From: Setaria digitata
Taxonomy: Eukaryota > Nematoda > Chromadorea > Rhabditida > Setariidae
Length of the DNA stretch: 64,000 nucleotides
Assembly (NCBI GenBank): GCA_003640385.1
Contig: RCAB01000183.1
Span: forward strand, 1-64,000
Reading direction: 5' to 3'
The position numbers were made by a program, and so were the translations under genes. The notes under the pieces were generated by a model. The model did no database searches. It was not told the DNA's origin and worked only from the letters and a program-made list of their open reading frames with translations. This document shows positions 26,596-38,975 of this stretch, piece by piece. Within the stretch, counting starts at the first letter, position 1. Every line of letters starts with the position of its first letter.

Positions 26596-29500
26596 TCACA
26601 AATCTGCACTATTTTCGCCAGCACTTTTTCGAATTTTACTTGGTGAACACTCTTCGGATATATCGGATAATGGCCGCTTTTTTCCGTTCTCTTGCTTCTC
26701 ATCTCCTTTTCCTATAAAGAAAATCTACAGATGAAAAGGAAAAGTAACTATCTAAAATGCATGCTTCAAGTAAACTCTTCTTTAGGAAATCTCCAATGCA
26801 GCAAATGACTGAGTAATGACATATTTATGGACAAAACTTGCCGTATCTTAAGGAATATTTATTGTTTGGAAGGTCAAAGAACTCAGGTTCTACCTAAATT
26901 TAAGGAGAATATAATTAACCATTTGCTACGGTGACCTCAGTATCCATTGCTATCACGAACTCATCAGCTTTCAATTCACTGGTGTGTTGAATACGAATTC
27001 GAAGTTCCAACTTTTGCAGGAAATCATCACACTCTAAGATGCAACCGTGAATGACACCTACTTTTTCCAGAAGTTGTTCACTAATAGCTGAAAGAAAAAA
27101 ACCAACCGAAAAAATCAGTTTGTCAGGACAAATCTTACAGAGAACCTTATTATAACTACTCTCCAGAACACAATTCGTGAAGTTGGTCTACCAAAGAAGC
27201 AATATAAAGTAAAATAAGTATTTACTCTCCCAGGTGCAAAAATCGACTTTCATCTATAAGATCAACGGTTCAACCACCTTTTTTTTAAAACAATCCTAGT
27301 ATCATGGACAAAGACTTCCACATTATTTTGGACGGTCAATCATTAAGAAAAAAAAAAAAAAAAAAATTGATATTTAGGAAAAATAAATGGATTATTAACC
27401 TTTCGTTTCACCTTCCTCACTTGAAATAACAATACTGCCAGTCAGAGAAATCATAACATCAGGTGCAACCATATGGAGAATTCCTTTCAAAAATTTATTT
27501 TCCAATGCATGGACAGTAGTCATCTTAACATTTAATTTCAGAGTGATTTCTCGTCGTTCCGAACAAACGTAACACTGCTGATTAGGCTTACAAGGCATCT
27601 CATCAGTCAGAATTTTGCCACGAGGATTTGGTTTTGGTTTTATGAAAATCTGAAAATTAATTTGTTTTAATTAGAATCAAACAAGTCTACACTTTTATCA
27701 AATTAACAAATGCTAAGCAAGTTAGAGGACACCTGGTATTATCTTTTACCACGAATGCATTACAGTGCAGTACACAAAATCCGATATGGGTAAATGTACC
27801 GACTAATTAAATGACGTGCCACGTATCATAACAAATATTTTATTTTTTATAGCAAAATTATAACCAACATTTCGCAAAGTGTCTTTCGAATCGAAAACAA
27901 CTTTTAGTGTTTCAGTAACAATCATTCCTGCTACTATAGCATTTGTAGTAGCAATTGCCGGGATAATATTGCCTGCCATTGCTGAAAAAAAAAAAGGAAT
28001 GGATTAATTTTGGATTCTCAAATAAAGTGCAGTTGAATTCCGTTTCTTTTCTTTATTTCTTCAACTTCTAAATTGCCGCTTTAAGGACGAAGCGATATGA
28101 CACTTCTTCTTTATAAATCTTTTTTAAATCGTGTCGAATTATTTAAGATCAAAATACTACAAAATTCTTAAAACTTACATTTTATATCGAAAAGAGTTTT
28201 CAGGGGGATACTAAAAATATAAGCACGAAGATTAGCACACGCTGCTACAAAGTGCATAGCCGGATCGTCATCCTGAAAAACACTTGGGTTCAAAAACTCA
28301 CTTCATCCCTTTATTTTCAAAGAGAGAAAAGTATTTGAGAAATAACAAAAAAAGTGGTGTTAAATGGATCACATATCAACTAGAGTACTTCAGACGACGC
28401 AAAAATTAAAAAGGAAACCTTGTCCCAGGATAATACCGAGTCATCTTTAAGACGTTTCCGCAATATAGATACTGCCTCTTCAAATTCGATCTTACACTGC
28501 ATAATTGTCCAGAGTTCCCTGTTTGGTTCGCTGTTACTTGAACTTGCATCTGAAAATATCTATCTGTTAACATAAATCAGCCCCATGTGAAATCTGTAAA
28601 TTATCAGTTATACTAAAAAATAATGAATGCATCAACATCAACTGAATATCCTTCCTCGCATTTTCTGTTTTTGGAATCTTCGCTTTTGATTTGAGATGAT
28701 CAGTTTTGTAACGGTAAAATCAGAAGGGCTGGACTTTTCATCCAACTAAAAGAAAAATGTCTGCGATATTTGCTCAGTAAGACTAACCGAAACTTACTTT
28801 CATCCGGAAGACTATCCCATTCTAATGGAAATGGCTTCCTTCGCTGCTTCCACAAATTGGTCATACTCAAAAGATAATTAATATCATCATGGAAGAACTG
28901 AAATATGACTTGTAGAACTATTTAGGACATGACCAGTGATGACATTCACCTTAAAACAATGCGCAAGCTTTGCAACCAATAAAAAAGAGGAGTTAAAAAC
29001 GGTTTAATCATAAAAATAGAAGCTCAGCTATTTTCAGTTTTCTTAATAAATAAATCTTCATTACAAATGAAGTTACATCGAGAAAAGAATTTCTACTTTT
29101 TTTTTTTTTTTTTTTTTTTTTTACAACATGGCAAATATGTCTCCGGGATCTGTAAAGTGACTACAGCCGTGATAAAGCAGTGAAATTTGTACGCTTATGG
29201 TGAATTTAATAAACAGCCACGAAAATTTCTTAAAAAAAGCATTTCTGGAAAAAACAAACTTTTCTGAAAAGAATTTTTGGGTCGTAACCATTTTCAGCAG
29301 CCCATTTTCGTGTACTGACTCTATTTAAAAGCCCATTATCGCCATCTATGTAAGAGTCACTATCACCTTTTCCTCCTACGGTGGGAGATGAATTTCCATT
29401 TTTTTCAACACTGTTTGCATGCAGACCATCCAGATTCTCTTCATCGGTGAAATCAGGAGACACTTCATCTTCATCATCCGGTTCGCCAAAAAGTTGACTG

Positions 29501-31008
29501 AAAAGATGACTTACTTATCTTCATGCGCAAATCACTTAATCTAATTATGTGTTAAGAAAAAGAACCGAAACTGAAAACTCTTCCACAGTTGCATGCAATT
29601 CTCAGAAAACTGCTAGGGAAATTATCTTAAACTAAAAAAGCATGTACTTAAAAAGATGTTTCGCCCAAACGATGCAATGAATATGCTCTGATGGCGTATT
29701 ACGAATTGTACATCCAGGATACGTTTTCTGCACTGGCTTTGGATTACATTCATAGCATTCAGTGTAGTCACGAATGATTGGGCGTACCTGAATTGAAAGT
29801 TCCATACTATAAACTTAAACCAAGAAATAGCAAGTAAGGCCTGAAGAAAATGCATAACAGCCATGAATAAACTCACATGGCCCAAATAACCCGAAGAGCC
29901 ACTTTCAATTAAAGGTACTCGAGCTGCCAAGCAAAGTCGATTGATATGATTTCTTGCGGCTAAAATAGAAACTTTTATCTCAATCTTAAAAATATCCAAA
30001 TTTTCCCAGAATAACTCTGAAGAAAAAGCCAGTAGAACAAGAACGGGAACGGATGGCTTGTGAGAGACGAGAGAAAGGAACTATTTCAACAAAAGAAACG
30101 ATATATTATGGAAGTTTCTTTTTAGACTGACACAGTTTTACTTACCTATGTTATCCAATGCACTAAGAACCACTTTGAATTTCTGGAAAAACTCAACGCC
30201 ATACTCTTCTCTGAAATTATGGAAAAGTACCATGTAGATTTTGAAGTCATTACATGAAAGCTTTTTACAAGTATTTATGTTCTTAAAAAAAAAAAATTAT
30301 TGCTGCAATCTATCGCATCGCTTTCACACTGGACTCACAAGACTTGGGAAACATGATAACATACTTAAGCACCGAATCATGGTAGGAAACAATCTTCACA
30401 TGGGGAGCAATTGCTCGAATTGCTTCTGCAGCAGTAACTGCTTTTGATTTACCAATATGTTCGCGACGGAACAAGAACTGTCGATTTAAATTGCTCACAT
30501 CAATTGTATCTAAGTCGATCTGAAAACATAAAAGACGACATCTACATCTAGTGCCCAAATTCTACCTTAATAAATCACAATTTCAAGACCGCAACTCTCC
30601 ACAATTTCTAGGAAACTAAACAGAAAATTACATAAGTAGTATATCTTCCTAAAATCCATTCTAATTATATCAAGTTTCACAATTATATTGTCTACTGTTC
30701 CCAAGGAAATTTTTTCATATTATCAAATCATCTAATAATTACAATCGATTATTCTGGTTAACCCTCCTCCTTATTCCTCCCGTTGAAGAAATGCCATTGC
30801 TTCACCCATACTACTCTATAAAAAATTTTCCTATGATAACAGAAACACGATAATGGTAGCCATACGACATTGAAAGGCTTACAATTTCGATATTAGAAAA
30901 ACCAGTCAAGGCCAAATTTTTTAACACTTCACATCCAATCCCACCAACTCCAACAACTAGCACGGGACATCGCAATGCTTCCAGGAATCGCTCATCTCGC
31001 CAAGTCAT
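26596..31008 (-). CDS. uba-2: SUMO-activating enzyme subunit 2 (Uba2/SAE2)
   Basis: Catalytic E1 subunit that, with Aos1, adenylates SUMO and carries it as a thioester before transfer to Ubc9. Exons: 30883-31008, 30365-30519, 30146-30210, 29877-29959, 29648-29787, 29260-29497, 28798-28897, 28419-28549, 28179-28272, 27869-27981, 27400-27649, 26920-27087, 26596-26711; 1779 nt, 592 residues. Visible: nucleotide-binding GVGGIG (20-25), [16 protein letters not shown], catalytic Cys about 169 in [11 protein letters not shown], zinc-site pairs CYEC (154/157) and CYVC (441/444), [14 protein letters not shown], and ubiquitin-fold ISSEEGET. The last exon adds a basic nuclear-type tail ([19 protein letters not shown]). 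Exon 12 runs into TAA if unspliced, but the donor there restores phase with the tail exon. The ATG lies 10 nt after ttttcag, a plausible trans-splice acceptor. Confidence 0.93.
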
Positions 31009-31375
31009 TGTGTTATCTCTGAAAATCCTCAAATGCAAATCTTCTGAACATTAATTATAAAACGCATAATATCAAGCAACGTTTACTTGAAACTAAATAA
31101 TTATATCAACTGAACAGATTTGCAATTAATCATATCAAGTGATTTTCCCAATTTTTTTCACCAGTAATGTGAGTCACAATATAACATAAGAATGAGGAAA
31201 ATAAAATCTAAAACTTACTCCTACCTCAAATTTAATAACGAGAGCAGAAATCAACATTTCATTTTGTCATTTTAAGCATATGAGGAAGTAAATAAATGAA
31301 TGTGAGTGAGTCCAATAACCTCACGTTTTGCATACTACATTACAACACTTAGTGCCTTTTTTTTTCCAGAAAATA

Positions 31376-31745
31376 TTAAAAAAAATGCAATAAACATACA
31401 AGAACCACAAAGACACACAAATATACAGCAAATCTCCCCGACATCCTAATCACCTTCTCCGTTCTCTTTCTAAATCTCAACCACTTCCAATAACCACGTG
31501 TTACCACAAAAATCCGAAACTTACCCCACACATCCAGTCCCCCAGTACAAAACAGGTCGACCCCGCGGTACATAACAATCACGGTAGCTTACAGTCGTTT
31601 TGAGATTCCCTTCCAACAGAGTAGCACAGAAGCTATCGTCGTCTACCTCTACCCCAGGGATGCGATGCGATTGAGCAGAGGTAGAAGTCACGTTGGGACT
31701 TGAAAAATAGAAAGAATTGATCCACTTCTTCCAGTTCGTTAGCAC
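31376..31745 (-). other. GC-richer ORF region upstream of uba-2, possible 5' exon
   Basis: A stretch clearly less AT-rich than its flanks. A minus-strand frame is open from 31745 and ends at a strong donor (ggg|gtaagttt, exon end near 31525). Read in that frame (…GRPVLYWGTGCVG), it would join uba-2 exon 1 in phase, giving …[13 protein letters not shown]. No ATG lies in that frame and the uba-2 ATG already gives a normal N-terminus, so it may be a 5' UTR exon, an alternative start or part of another gene. Within the same stretch 31376-31444 encodes a 22-residue hydrophobic peptide (MSGRFAVYLCVFVV…). No family recognised. Confidence 0.3.
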
Positions 31746-32390
31746 GGAATTGCATCATTAAGAATGATTTAATAAAGTGAAGGATGACTGGAATTATTTA
31801 GATGGATAACAAATCACTTTGACTCCTTTTTTCTGCTCCCAGTGATTTTCCCTTATCTCCCTCAAAAAAGAGAACCTGAAAATTTCCACTACACATTTCA
31901 AATTGGACAAAAGCTTGGACTATATAATGCAGCAATTTCTAAAGAAGAAATACTATTTATGCACACAGATAATTTAACAGTAAAAAAACAAACACATAGC
32001 TAGCTTTGTCTTTTTTCTCTGTTTTTTAAATCACACATTTTGTTGACCCTTTTTTTTTTTCTGCAGAGACACCTGAGGGAGATGTCACGACAAATTGCGG
32101 TGATACATCTGAAACAGTAACGAGATTTTAAAACACTGAAACGTTTTGTTGAAAATTCGACCGAGGACAGTTAACCAAAATATAGAATTTATATGAGAAA
32201 AAAAAAGCGGAAAAGTTATCGAAGTAGGTAAATTGATTACTAGATATGTTCTATTAGTATAGGGACAGAAACAAAGTACTGTTGTATGCCTTTCATACCA
32301 GAGATATAAAATTTTCCATGTTTCATAAATTTTATAACAGGGAAATTCAAATATGCGTAGAGACCTTTGAATGATGCCTTTTCCCAATCA

Positions 32391-34244
32391 CTAAAACGAC
32401 TGCTTATATCTGAAATTTCCGTCGTGCGATTTATTTTTTCCAACTTCTACTTCATCAGGATTCGTTTGCGTACAATCGTCTCCAACTCTTTCATTAAACA
32501 CTTTCCTTAGAGAAACATAATTAATCAGTACAGCATAATTACCACTCTGGAAATTTATTGTCTTGTTCCTCTGCAGTATGAAAGTTCCGAAATTTTTTAT
32601 ACAATCTAAAAATGTCTAGAAAAAAAAGGAAGAAAACTCACCCTCCTTTGACAATGCTATACAATGAAAAAATAAAAAACCCAATCATATAAATAATCAG
32701 AACAGCACTTAAATATGGTAAATATGGAAGTAACGGGCCAGCAAGCCAGCTGAAAGAAATACTTATGTTGAAATGCAACTCGTAAAAATCCACAATACTT
32801 TATTAGGTATTGTTTAAAGTGTAATTAATGCTCATCAAGTCAAAATCATAATAGTTTCGTGTACCCATTAAGTGAATTTTCTATTGCTATTCGAAAGTCG
32901 ATATAAATTAATGAAAAACTAGTCTATAATTAACTCCACCATAAATTTCATAATTGAAATTGTGAATGAAAAACAACGAAACCTATCGATTGCAAGTTTA
33001 ATATTAGGCCTCGGCGGCATTTCACGACGTCGTTTACAACGTTCTTGTTCAGCTCGATAAAACTTTTCCCAGAAAAGCTCATCCTGCTCTTTTCGAGCTC
33101 TTTCATACTCCTCTGCACGACGCTGCAGCTCTTCGAAAACCTGCAAATCCAAACTTGATTTCTTGAGAATCTTTTTTTTTTTTTTCAAAACAATTAAACA
33201 ATTCCAATTTTTCTAATTTTCATTTTTAACTTAATTTAATCAAACGACTTTTTTTTTTTTTTGGACATCCTCTTTCAAAATCTCCATGGAAGTATTTGTA
33301 GCTTTTTCTTTTCATCAAATGATACATACAGTTAACATAAGCATTAAATATTTTCACTCAATTATTTAGCAATAAATTCGCCATCATATGCACTTTTAAA
33401 TGGTAATCTGTTAAATATGAATTATTAAAATTAACCCTTTTCAAATGTGCATCATCATATCTCCAACCGCTGTGATACTGGCTGCTGTTTCCGTAACGAT
33501 TACTTCGTCGAGTACTGTATCCGGTGTACTGCCTGTTGTACGTTTGTCCAGTATGGTCAGAACTGGTCTGCGCTCGATATGCATCATACTCATTCCGGCT
33601 TTCCGAATCTTTTAGCACATCATATGCCTCCTTTATCATGATAAATCGTTCCGTAAGAATACTTCCTGGTGCACCACCGGTAACATCCGGATGATACTAG
33701 AATTGCAGCAAAAAAAAAATCTATTTCTTTCTTTTCGAATACTTTCCTTATATGAGGATTTATTTTGCTTTAAAAAAATAAAACCGAAAATAAAAAAAAA
33801 TCCATGCCATGGTTTTATCATAAGCAAACGAAACTAATTATTAGCATAATTATAAAGTATAGCAGAGTAATAGAGTAAACTGTTTCTAGAAAAACGATGA
33901 AACTGCATTGCAACACAATTGAAAGAAAAGGATTATTCGTCTAATGACATATGATCATAAAGCAACGATTCGAATCGTTGTATTGATTAGGATAATGATA
34001 TAATTTGAATATGACTAAAAACTCATTTGATTTATTTAAATTTATCCTAATTTAAAATTTTGTAATTTCCACTAACTTTTTTGGATAACATATAGAAGGC
34101 ATTTTTGATTTCCTGTTGTGTCGCATTACGATTAACTCCCAATATATCATAGTAATTTTTCCGATAATCACTTGCTTGTCGTATATATCGATTAATGGAA
34201 TAAAGAATTCGCTTTACCGCAATTAATCGATAACCAATAAACAT
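32391..34244 (-). CDS. J-domain membrane protein A (DNAJC4-like)
   Basis: Type III (J-domain only) Hsp40 co-chaperone, predicted 237 residues. Exons: 34077-34244, 33436-33696, 32983-33140, 32642-32749, 32391-32409 (714 nt, phases agree). A basic N-terminus (MFIGYRLIAVKRILYSINRY) could be a mitochondrial presequence or signal anchor. The J domain, about residues 30-98, starts NYYDILGVNRNATQQEIKNA and has HPD at 58-60. A Tyr/Ser/Arg-rich linker and a charged helix (FEELQRRAEEYERARKEQDE) follow. One membrane segment (about 207-228) precedes the short tail GYKQSF. There is no Gly/Phe or zinc-finger region. The layout resembles animal DNAJC4; the Hsp70 partner is unknown. It is a paralog of the gene at 36538-38975, whose J domain is very similar. 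The 19-nt last exon is the least certain part. Confidence 0.85.
33963..33980. repeat. Perfect 18-bp palindrome
   Basis: caacgattcgaatcgttg is exactly self-complementary, inside intron 1 of J-domain gene A. It could be a dimeric protein binding site or chance. Confidence 0.6.
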
Positions 34245-36537
34245 TGCAATAAATATGAATTAATCGACTGTCCAATAATGCATCCCTCATTCGTTATTCC
34301 ATTTTCTGATGAATAAATGAGATTAAATCTAGGAAAGAGAAGAAAAGCGAATGAAAATGAGAAAAAGAAAAGAAAATGAAAAGAAAGAAAAAGAAAAAAA
34401 AGAAAAAGAAAAATGAGACTATGAAATTTAATTGAAAAGTAAAAATAAAAAAAATGAAAGTGGAAAATGACAGCGAGGCAAATATCTAAAATATAAAATA
34501 TTGGACTACATGCATAAAACTTATGCCAACTATCTTACCAATATTCATTAAGTGAATAGTCTTCTATGGCTATGCATGCATAAGTTTTAAAAACATAAAA
34601 TTCACATAATAGTTGTCGTTTCACAATTATTGCTATACTTCTTATGCTAGAATTTATGTTTTCTCCATGAAATTTTCGAGTGAAACAAGAAGCACAAATC
34701 AAAGAAAAAAAAGAAACGAGAAATGTATGGAATTAAAGGAAAAAAATTTATATTTTGTAAAACTGGAACTACAAAGGAAAAAAGATTCGCCATTATATTA
34801 ACTAGATGTAATTAAAATTTCATCGAAAAATACCATTGAAAATAATTTAACCACGAATTAAACAATAATCCTTTTGAGAAGTTTATCGTTAACACAATAA
34901 AGCTTGTTAAAAAACTACTGCATAGTATAAAAAATGCATGTTATAATAACTCAAAAATCATTTTAAATTTAACTGCTGAATATTAACGCGAAATCAGATG
35001 TAATAATGCAACTTAATTCAAAAGGCAACTTAAACAGATTAACCCGATATCATTTCGATTTAACCGTCGCAATAACCATTAATTTATGAGAGTCAAAGAA
35101 AATAAAGGTCAAAGGTGCAACCATGGTAGCATTCATAAAAGATTCACGGGTGATAATAACTGAAATAACTGACTACCAGTAAAATACAAAATCGAACATT
35201 TTGGAAAAAAAGGGCCATAAACAAAAATCTAAACTTCTGAATTGAGAATAAAAGCACCTTTTTATTCTAAGCGACATTTTTAATATTCTTATTACTTTTT
35301 ATTTAAAAGAACTGCGTATCAAATTAACCTGTTATTCACAGAAATATTCACATTCGAGCTGAAAAAAATTCTATATTTCAAACTACCAATTAATTTGTTT
35401 TACATACATATAAAAAGAGCTTTACTAAAATTTCATGTTAAGAATTCTAAATTGGAGTTTAAAATTAAATTAAAATTAAAATTTCGCAAAAAGGAACTAA
35501 AATTTTTCAAACCTAACCTAAAAAAATCGTAATTCATGCATTAGCATACTTAGTATTACTGCTAATGTTTTGCCATTTAACATTCACTAATAGCAAAACA
35601 TTAAAGCAACCTTAAAATCAAACGGCAATTTATAAAAATGTAATTTATAAATGTATAAAAACATAGAAGCTTTAGAAAAAACAATGAAATGTTTGATAAA
35701 CAACATATATGAAAAAAAAAGAAAAAAAAATTAAGATAATTGGATCCCGATTTCAATTGAACTTACTAGTGTGAGGATCTGGAACATTCGAGATGATTCT
35801 AAATAACAAAAAAAAAAACATACATAATCATACCTAGTCTTAAAATACACTTACTACTGCTAGCATCACGCAGGTACCAGATAATTCTCAATAACAAAAA
35901 CTACACGTAAATGACAGATCCGAAATCGAAGTCCGCGAACTGCTATAGAAACATCTAAAAGATTCGGGATATTTCTCGCTAACAAAACAACACCTACACC
36001 GGTAGTAACAGCATCGAAAATAAGAGGATATCTAGAATTACATGAGAGAGAGAAAGAAAAAAAAAAGGAAAAATTGAATAGGCCTGCAAACCTTTTAACG
36101 AGCAGTGAAGATAAGAACAATGAAGACCCGATATAAATGTTTGTTTATTGTTTTTTTGTAATTTCTTCCCCAAATAATACGGTATTAGATCTTAAGGAAA
36201 GTCATTTTTCCATGATCATTATTTCAACAATGAATAAACTCTCGAATTCCAAATTATTTTTCTAGAAGATGCAGCAAAAGAGCCTTAAGAAATGAAAATT
36301 TTACAGGAAGATTTATTCAGGTATAAAAACCCACCGCACTTCAAAAAAGTCGAAATTCGGAATGCAACACAGAAAACCTGAAATAACCTCAACAAACATC
36401 GAGTACAATATAACTGGTTAATTATAAACAAATATGCACACAACCTAATACTATTAAGAACTTTCAGAAGAATGATGTCTTCAAGATCAATTTATCAGTT
36501 CTCCTTCTCTGCGATACGATTTTGTAGTTCCTTCTTT
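34245..36537. other. Intergenic between J-domain genes A and B
   Basis: Mostly low-complexity A/G-rich sequence (34320-34460 is nearly pure purine on plus). One coding-like patch lies at 35866-36031 (minus; separate entry). Otherwise nothing recognised. Confidence 0.45.
35866..36031 (-). other. Possible orphan exon
   Basis: Follows a strong acceptor on the minus strand (long pyrimidine tract, then ttctag, ending 36032) and is open in one frame only. Its mildly hydrophobic translation has a mixed, protein-like codon pattern (YPLIFDAVTTGVGVVLLAR, then NIPNLLDVSIAVRGLRFR) and ends at TGA. An upstream donor (aaaag|gtttgc near 36085) is in compatible phase, but I found no start codon for it. I do not recognise a family. 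It may be an exon of an unannotated gene between the two J-domain genes, or a relic. Confidence 0.25.
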
Positions 36538-38975
36538 TCATTTCATTGTAGTCATATCGTTTTCCTTCTGTATCTTTTGCAATGGTTTTTCGTTTTCTTT
36601 CAAATCTTGGCCTTCAGCTTTTCGAAAATTTTTTGAATGATTTTGTCTTGTCATGTATTCAATCCATTCTTTCCGTCGAAGACTGAAAAATTTATGAATT
36701 TCATTAGAAACTGGAGAATGTTCTGTAATAAGACAAATAAGACAAACTGTTCCAAACAAAAACTCGGAAAGAAAAGGACAAATAATAAAATAACTACACT
36801 GAGAACCCTTAAATTTTTAGTAAAAGCAACAAACTTTTCCAAAACACAGAATTGTTTTGGGCATTCCATGATCAGCGCAAGCCACCCATCTCAATATATG
36901 CTTCAAAAACTATGAAAATATTTACTGATTAGTTCGCATTCGGGTAATCATCGAAAATATAAAAGATGCCAAAAAAAAAACCAGTATAGTCTTCAGCCAA
37001 TAGTCTTCAGTAGTAGTTCTGAAATACTTTAAAATCATTTTAAACTCAGTACAAATGCCAAAATACACTCAACAAGTTTTCCATTCTTGTTCGCTGTTTA
37101 ATGCTTCAGGTTCACATAACAACTTTTCAATTATTCTTAAAAACCACATCTGACATGAAAAACAGTATAAACTACTGCACCTTGAATATATATATGTGGA
37201 ATTAATCAGTAACCACAGAGATACAATTGATCAGAAATGATTAATGTAATTACTAAATCGAAGTGACCCTTTCTTTGTTTCCATCTTTCAATAAAAGTTA
37301 ATCAGCAGCATTGTTGGTGAATATAACAATATAAATTGATTTAATTAGACTTTGAGTTTCATTTTTTCGGCGAAAAAAAAAATGAAATAGAACCACTTAA
37401 CAAGAATATGCATAAATCAAATAAAACTGATTACTTGCTATTCCAGCGTGCCTCCATTCGTTCTGCTCGTTGTTTTTGATACCATGCATACCACTGATCA
37501 TTATCATATTGTGGTGTTCTAGCATAAAACTAAAAAATTGCTAGCAGAAAAATGTAACTATTTATCTGTCCATAAGCTTTTGTTAGCACTTCAAAATTTT
37601 AACTTTCGTCAAAATCGATACGTCCACATATGCTACTTTAAATTACAATTTTAACAGGAACAGCTCAATAATGAAATCTGCACTTTATAAAATTTATTTT
37701 ACTTTTACCATGTAGAATAAAAGACGAAAAGCCACATTAACTTGGAAATATTTTGCTAAATTCTTTCAAATACGTAAATTTTGTTCATTGTTTACTACTG
37801 TTACATGACAGAATTAGATCACGAAACAGAAATCACTACTCGAAATCTTACGTTCGATGAATCGTAGTATCTTTTAAAATTTTGACCAGTAGTTTCTTTA
37901 TATTTCTCGTATGTTGCATGAGAATGAGGCATTGATGTGCTCGTACGTCCTAAATCGTAATCTTGTCGTTTTTTTTTATCTTTCAGCACCTCATACGCAT
38001 TTTTAATTTCCAAATATATCTCCGTGTGCATGTTTCTACCGGTGGATTTTTTCATAGCGTCTGGATGATACTGGAAAACGAGCATAGGTGAAGGAAAAAA
38101 TCTGAGCAAGTTATATAGTTTTCATTGAATCGCGAATGAAAATCTTTTTTTTGATGCAGAACAAGAGAAGAAAGTTAGAGAAGAAAAGCAGCGTGATGAA
38201 AATCCAGGATAAATTATCATTACTCATTACTCTATTAAAATCAACAGAAAAAATCCAAATTACTGTTAATCAGGGATTGAAGCGAAATCAATGAATCTTA
38301 ACTTCAGGATCATAATATCTGAAAAAAACCCTGCTATCTTCTAAAAACCTTACTTTTTCCATAACAAGTTCTTCCTCTCAAATCCCAAATACTAACCGAA
38401 CATTCCAATCAAAGGAACTCATATTCGAACAATTTTTGTAGATAATTATAATTAAATGAAATGAAATGTATTCCTCAGAGACGAATAACAATCCAACAAT
38501 TAAAAGAACAAAAAGCCCTAAAGAACAAACTCTCTGACCAATAGTTAAAAATCCTAAATTTAAACTAATCCCTTAAAACAATAATTATCTCAAGAATATG
38601 AATCTTTACATTACCCTAACATATCAAAAGAATTTATAACCTAACATAAAAATATACTTATATATTTTAAAACATATATAACATGTTTCGCAGCATATGT
38701 GGCATACTTTAGGAAGAAAATGAAGTATATATTTATTATAAAAAAAAGCAATTAAATATGAAAATTTTACTTTGAAAAAAAATGAATACCTTTTTCGATA
38801 ATTCGTAAAAAGCACTTTTGATTTCCGCAATAGAAGCATCTGGTTTCACACCCAATATATCGTAATAATTCTTGCCAGAGGTATTCTGATATGTAGAAAG
38901 CCAGCGATAAGATGAATAATAAAGTGGTCGCCGAACCGATGGCTTTATAACACCATCAAGACGAGGCATACACAT
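36538..38975 (-). CDS. J-domain membrane protein B (DNAJC4-like)
   Basis: J-domain-only Hsp40, predicted 245 residues. Exons: 38790-38975, 37852-38070, 37435-37529, 36926-37018, 36538-36682 (738 nt, phases agree). An Arg/Tyr/Ser-rich N-terminus (SVRRPLYYSSYRWLSTYQ) looks like a mitochondrial targeting segment. The J domain, about 35-105, contains NYYDILGVKPDASIAEIKSA and HPD at 64-66. A Tyr/Trp-rich region (QWYAWYQKQRAERMEARW) leads to one membrane segment (about 177-194), then a basic tail (RRKEWIEYMTRQNH, Lys/Glu-rich to the end). A second in-frame ATG lies two codons downstream, so the exact start is uncertain. The closest relative in the window is gene A. The N-terminal targeting prediction is by eye only. 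Confidence 0.87.

Noticed and set aside
26390..26734. 114-codon plus-strand frame
   Set aside because: It is antisense to the last exon of uba-2, which explains its unusual openness; the minus-strand reading matches Uba2.
26915..26920. TAA taken at first as the end of uba-2
   Set aside because: A donor immediately upstream joins in phase to an exon encoding the expected basic C-terminal tail, so the stop is probably intronic.
32240..32443. 67-codon minus-strand frame after J-domain gene A
   Set aside because: With the upstream exon phase, the frame entered at 32409 reaches TAG at 32391; the longer frame is out of phase.
33447..33641. 64-codon plus-strand frame
   Set aside because: Antisense shadow of exon 2 of J-domain gene A.
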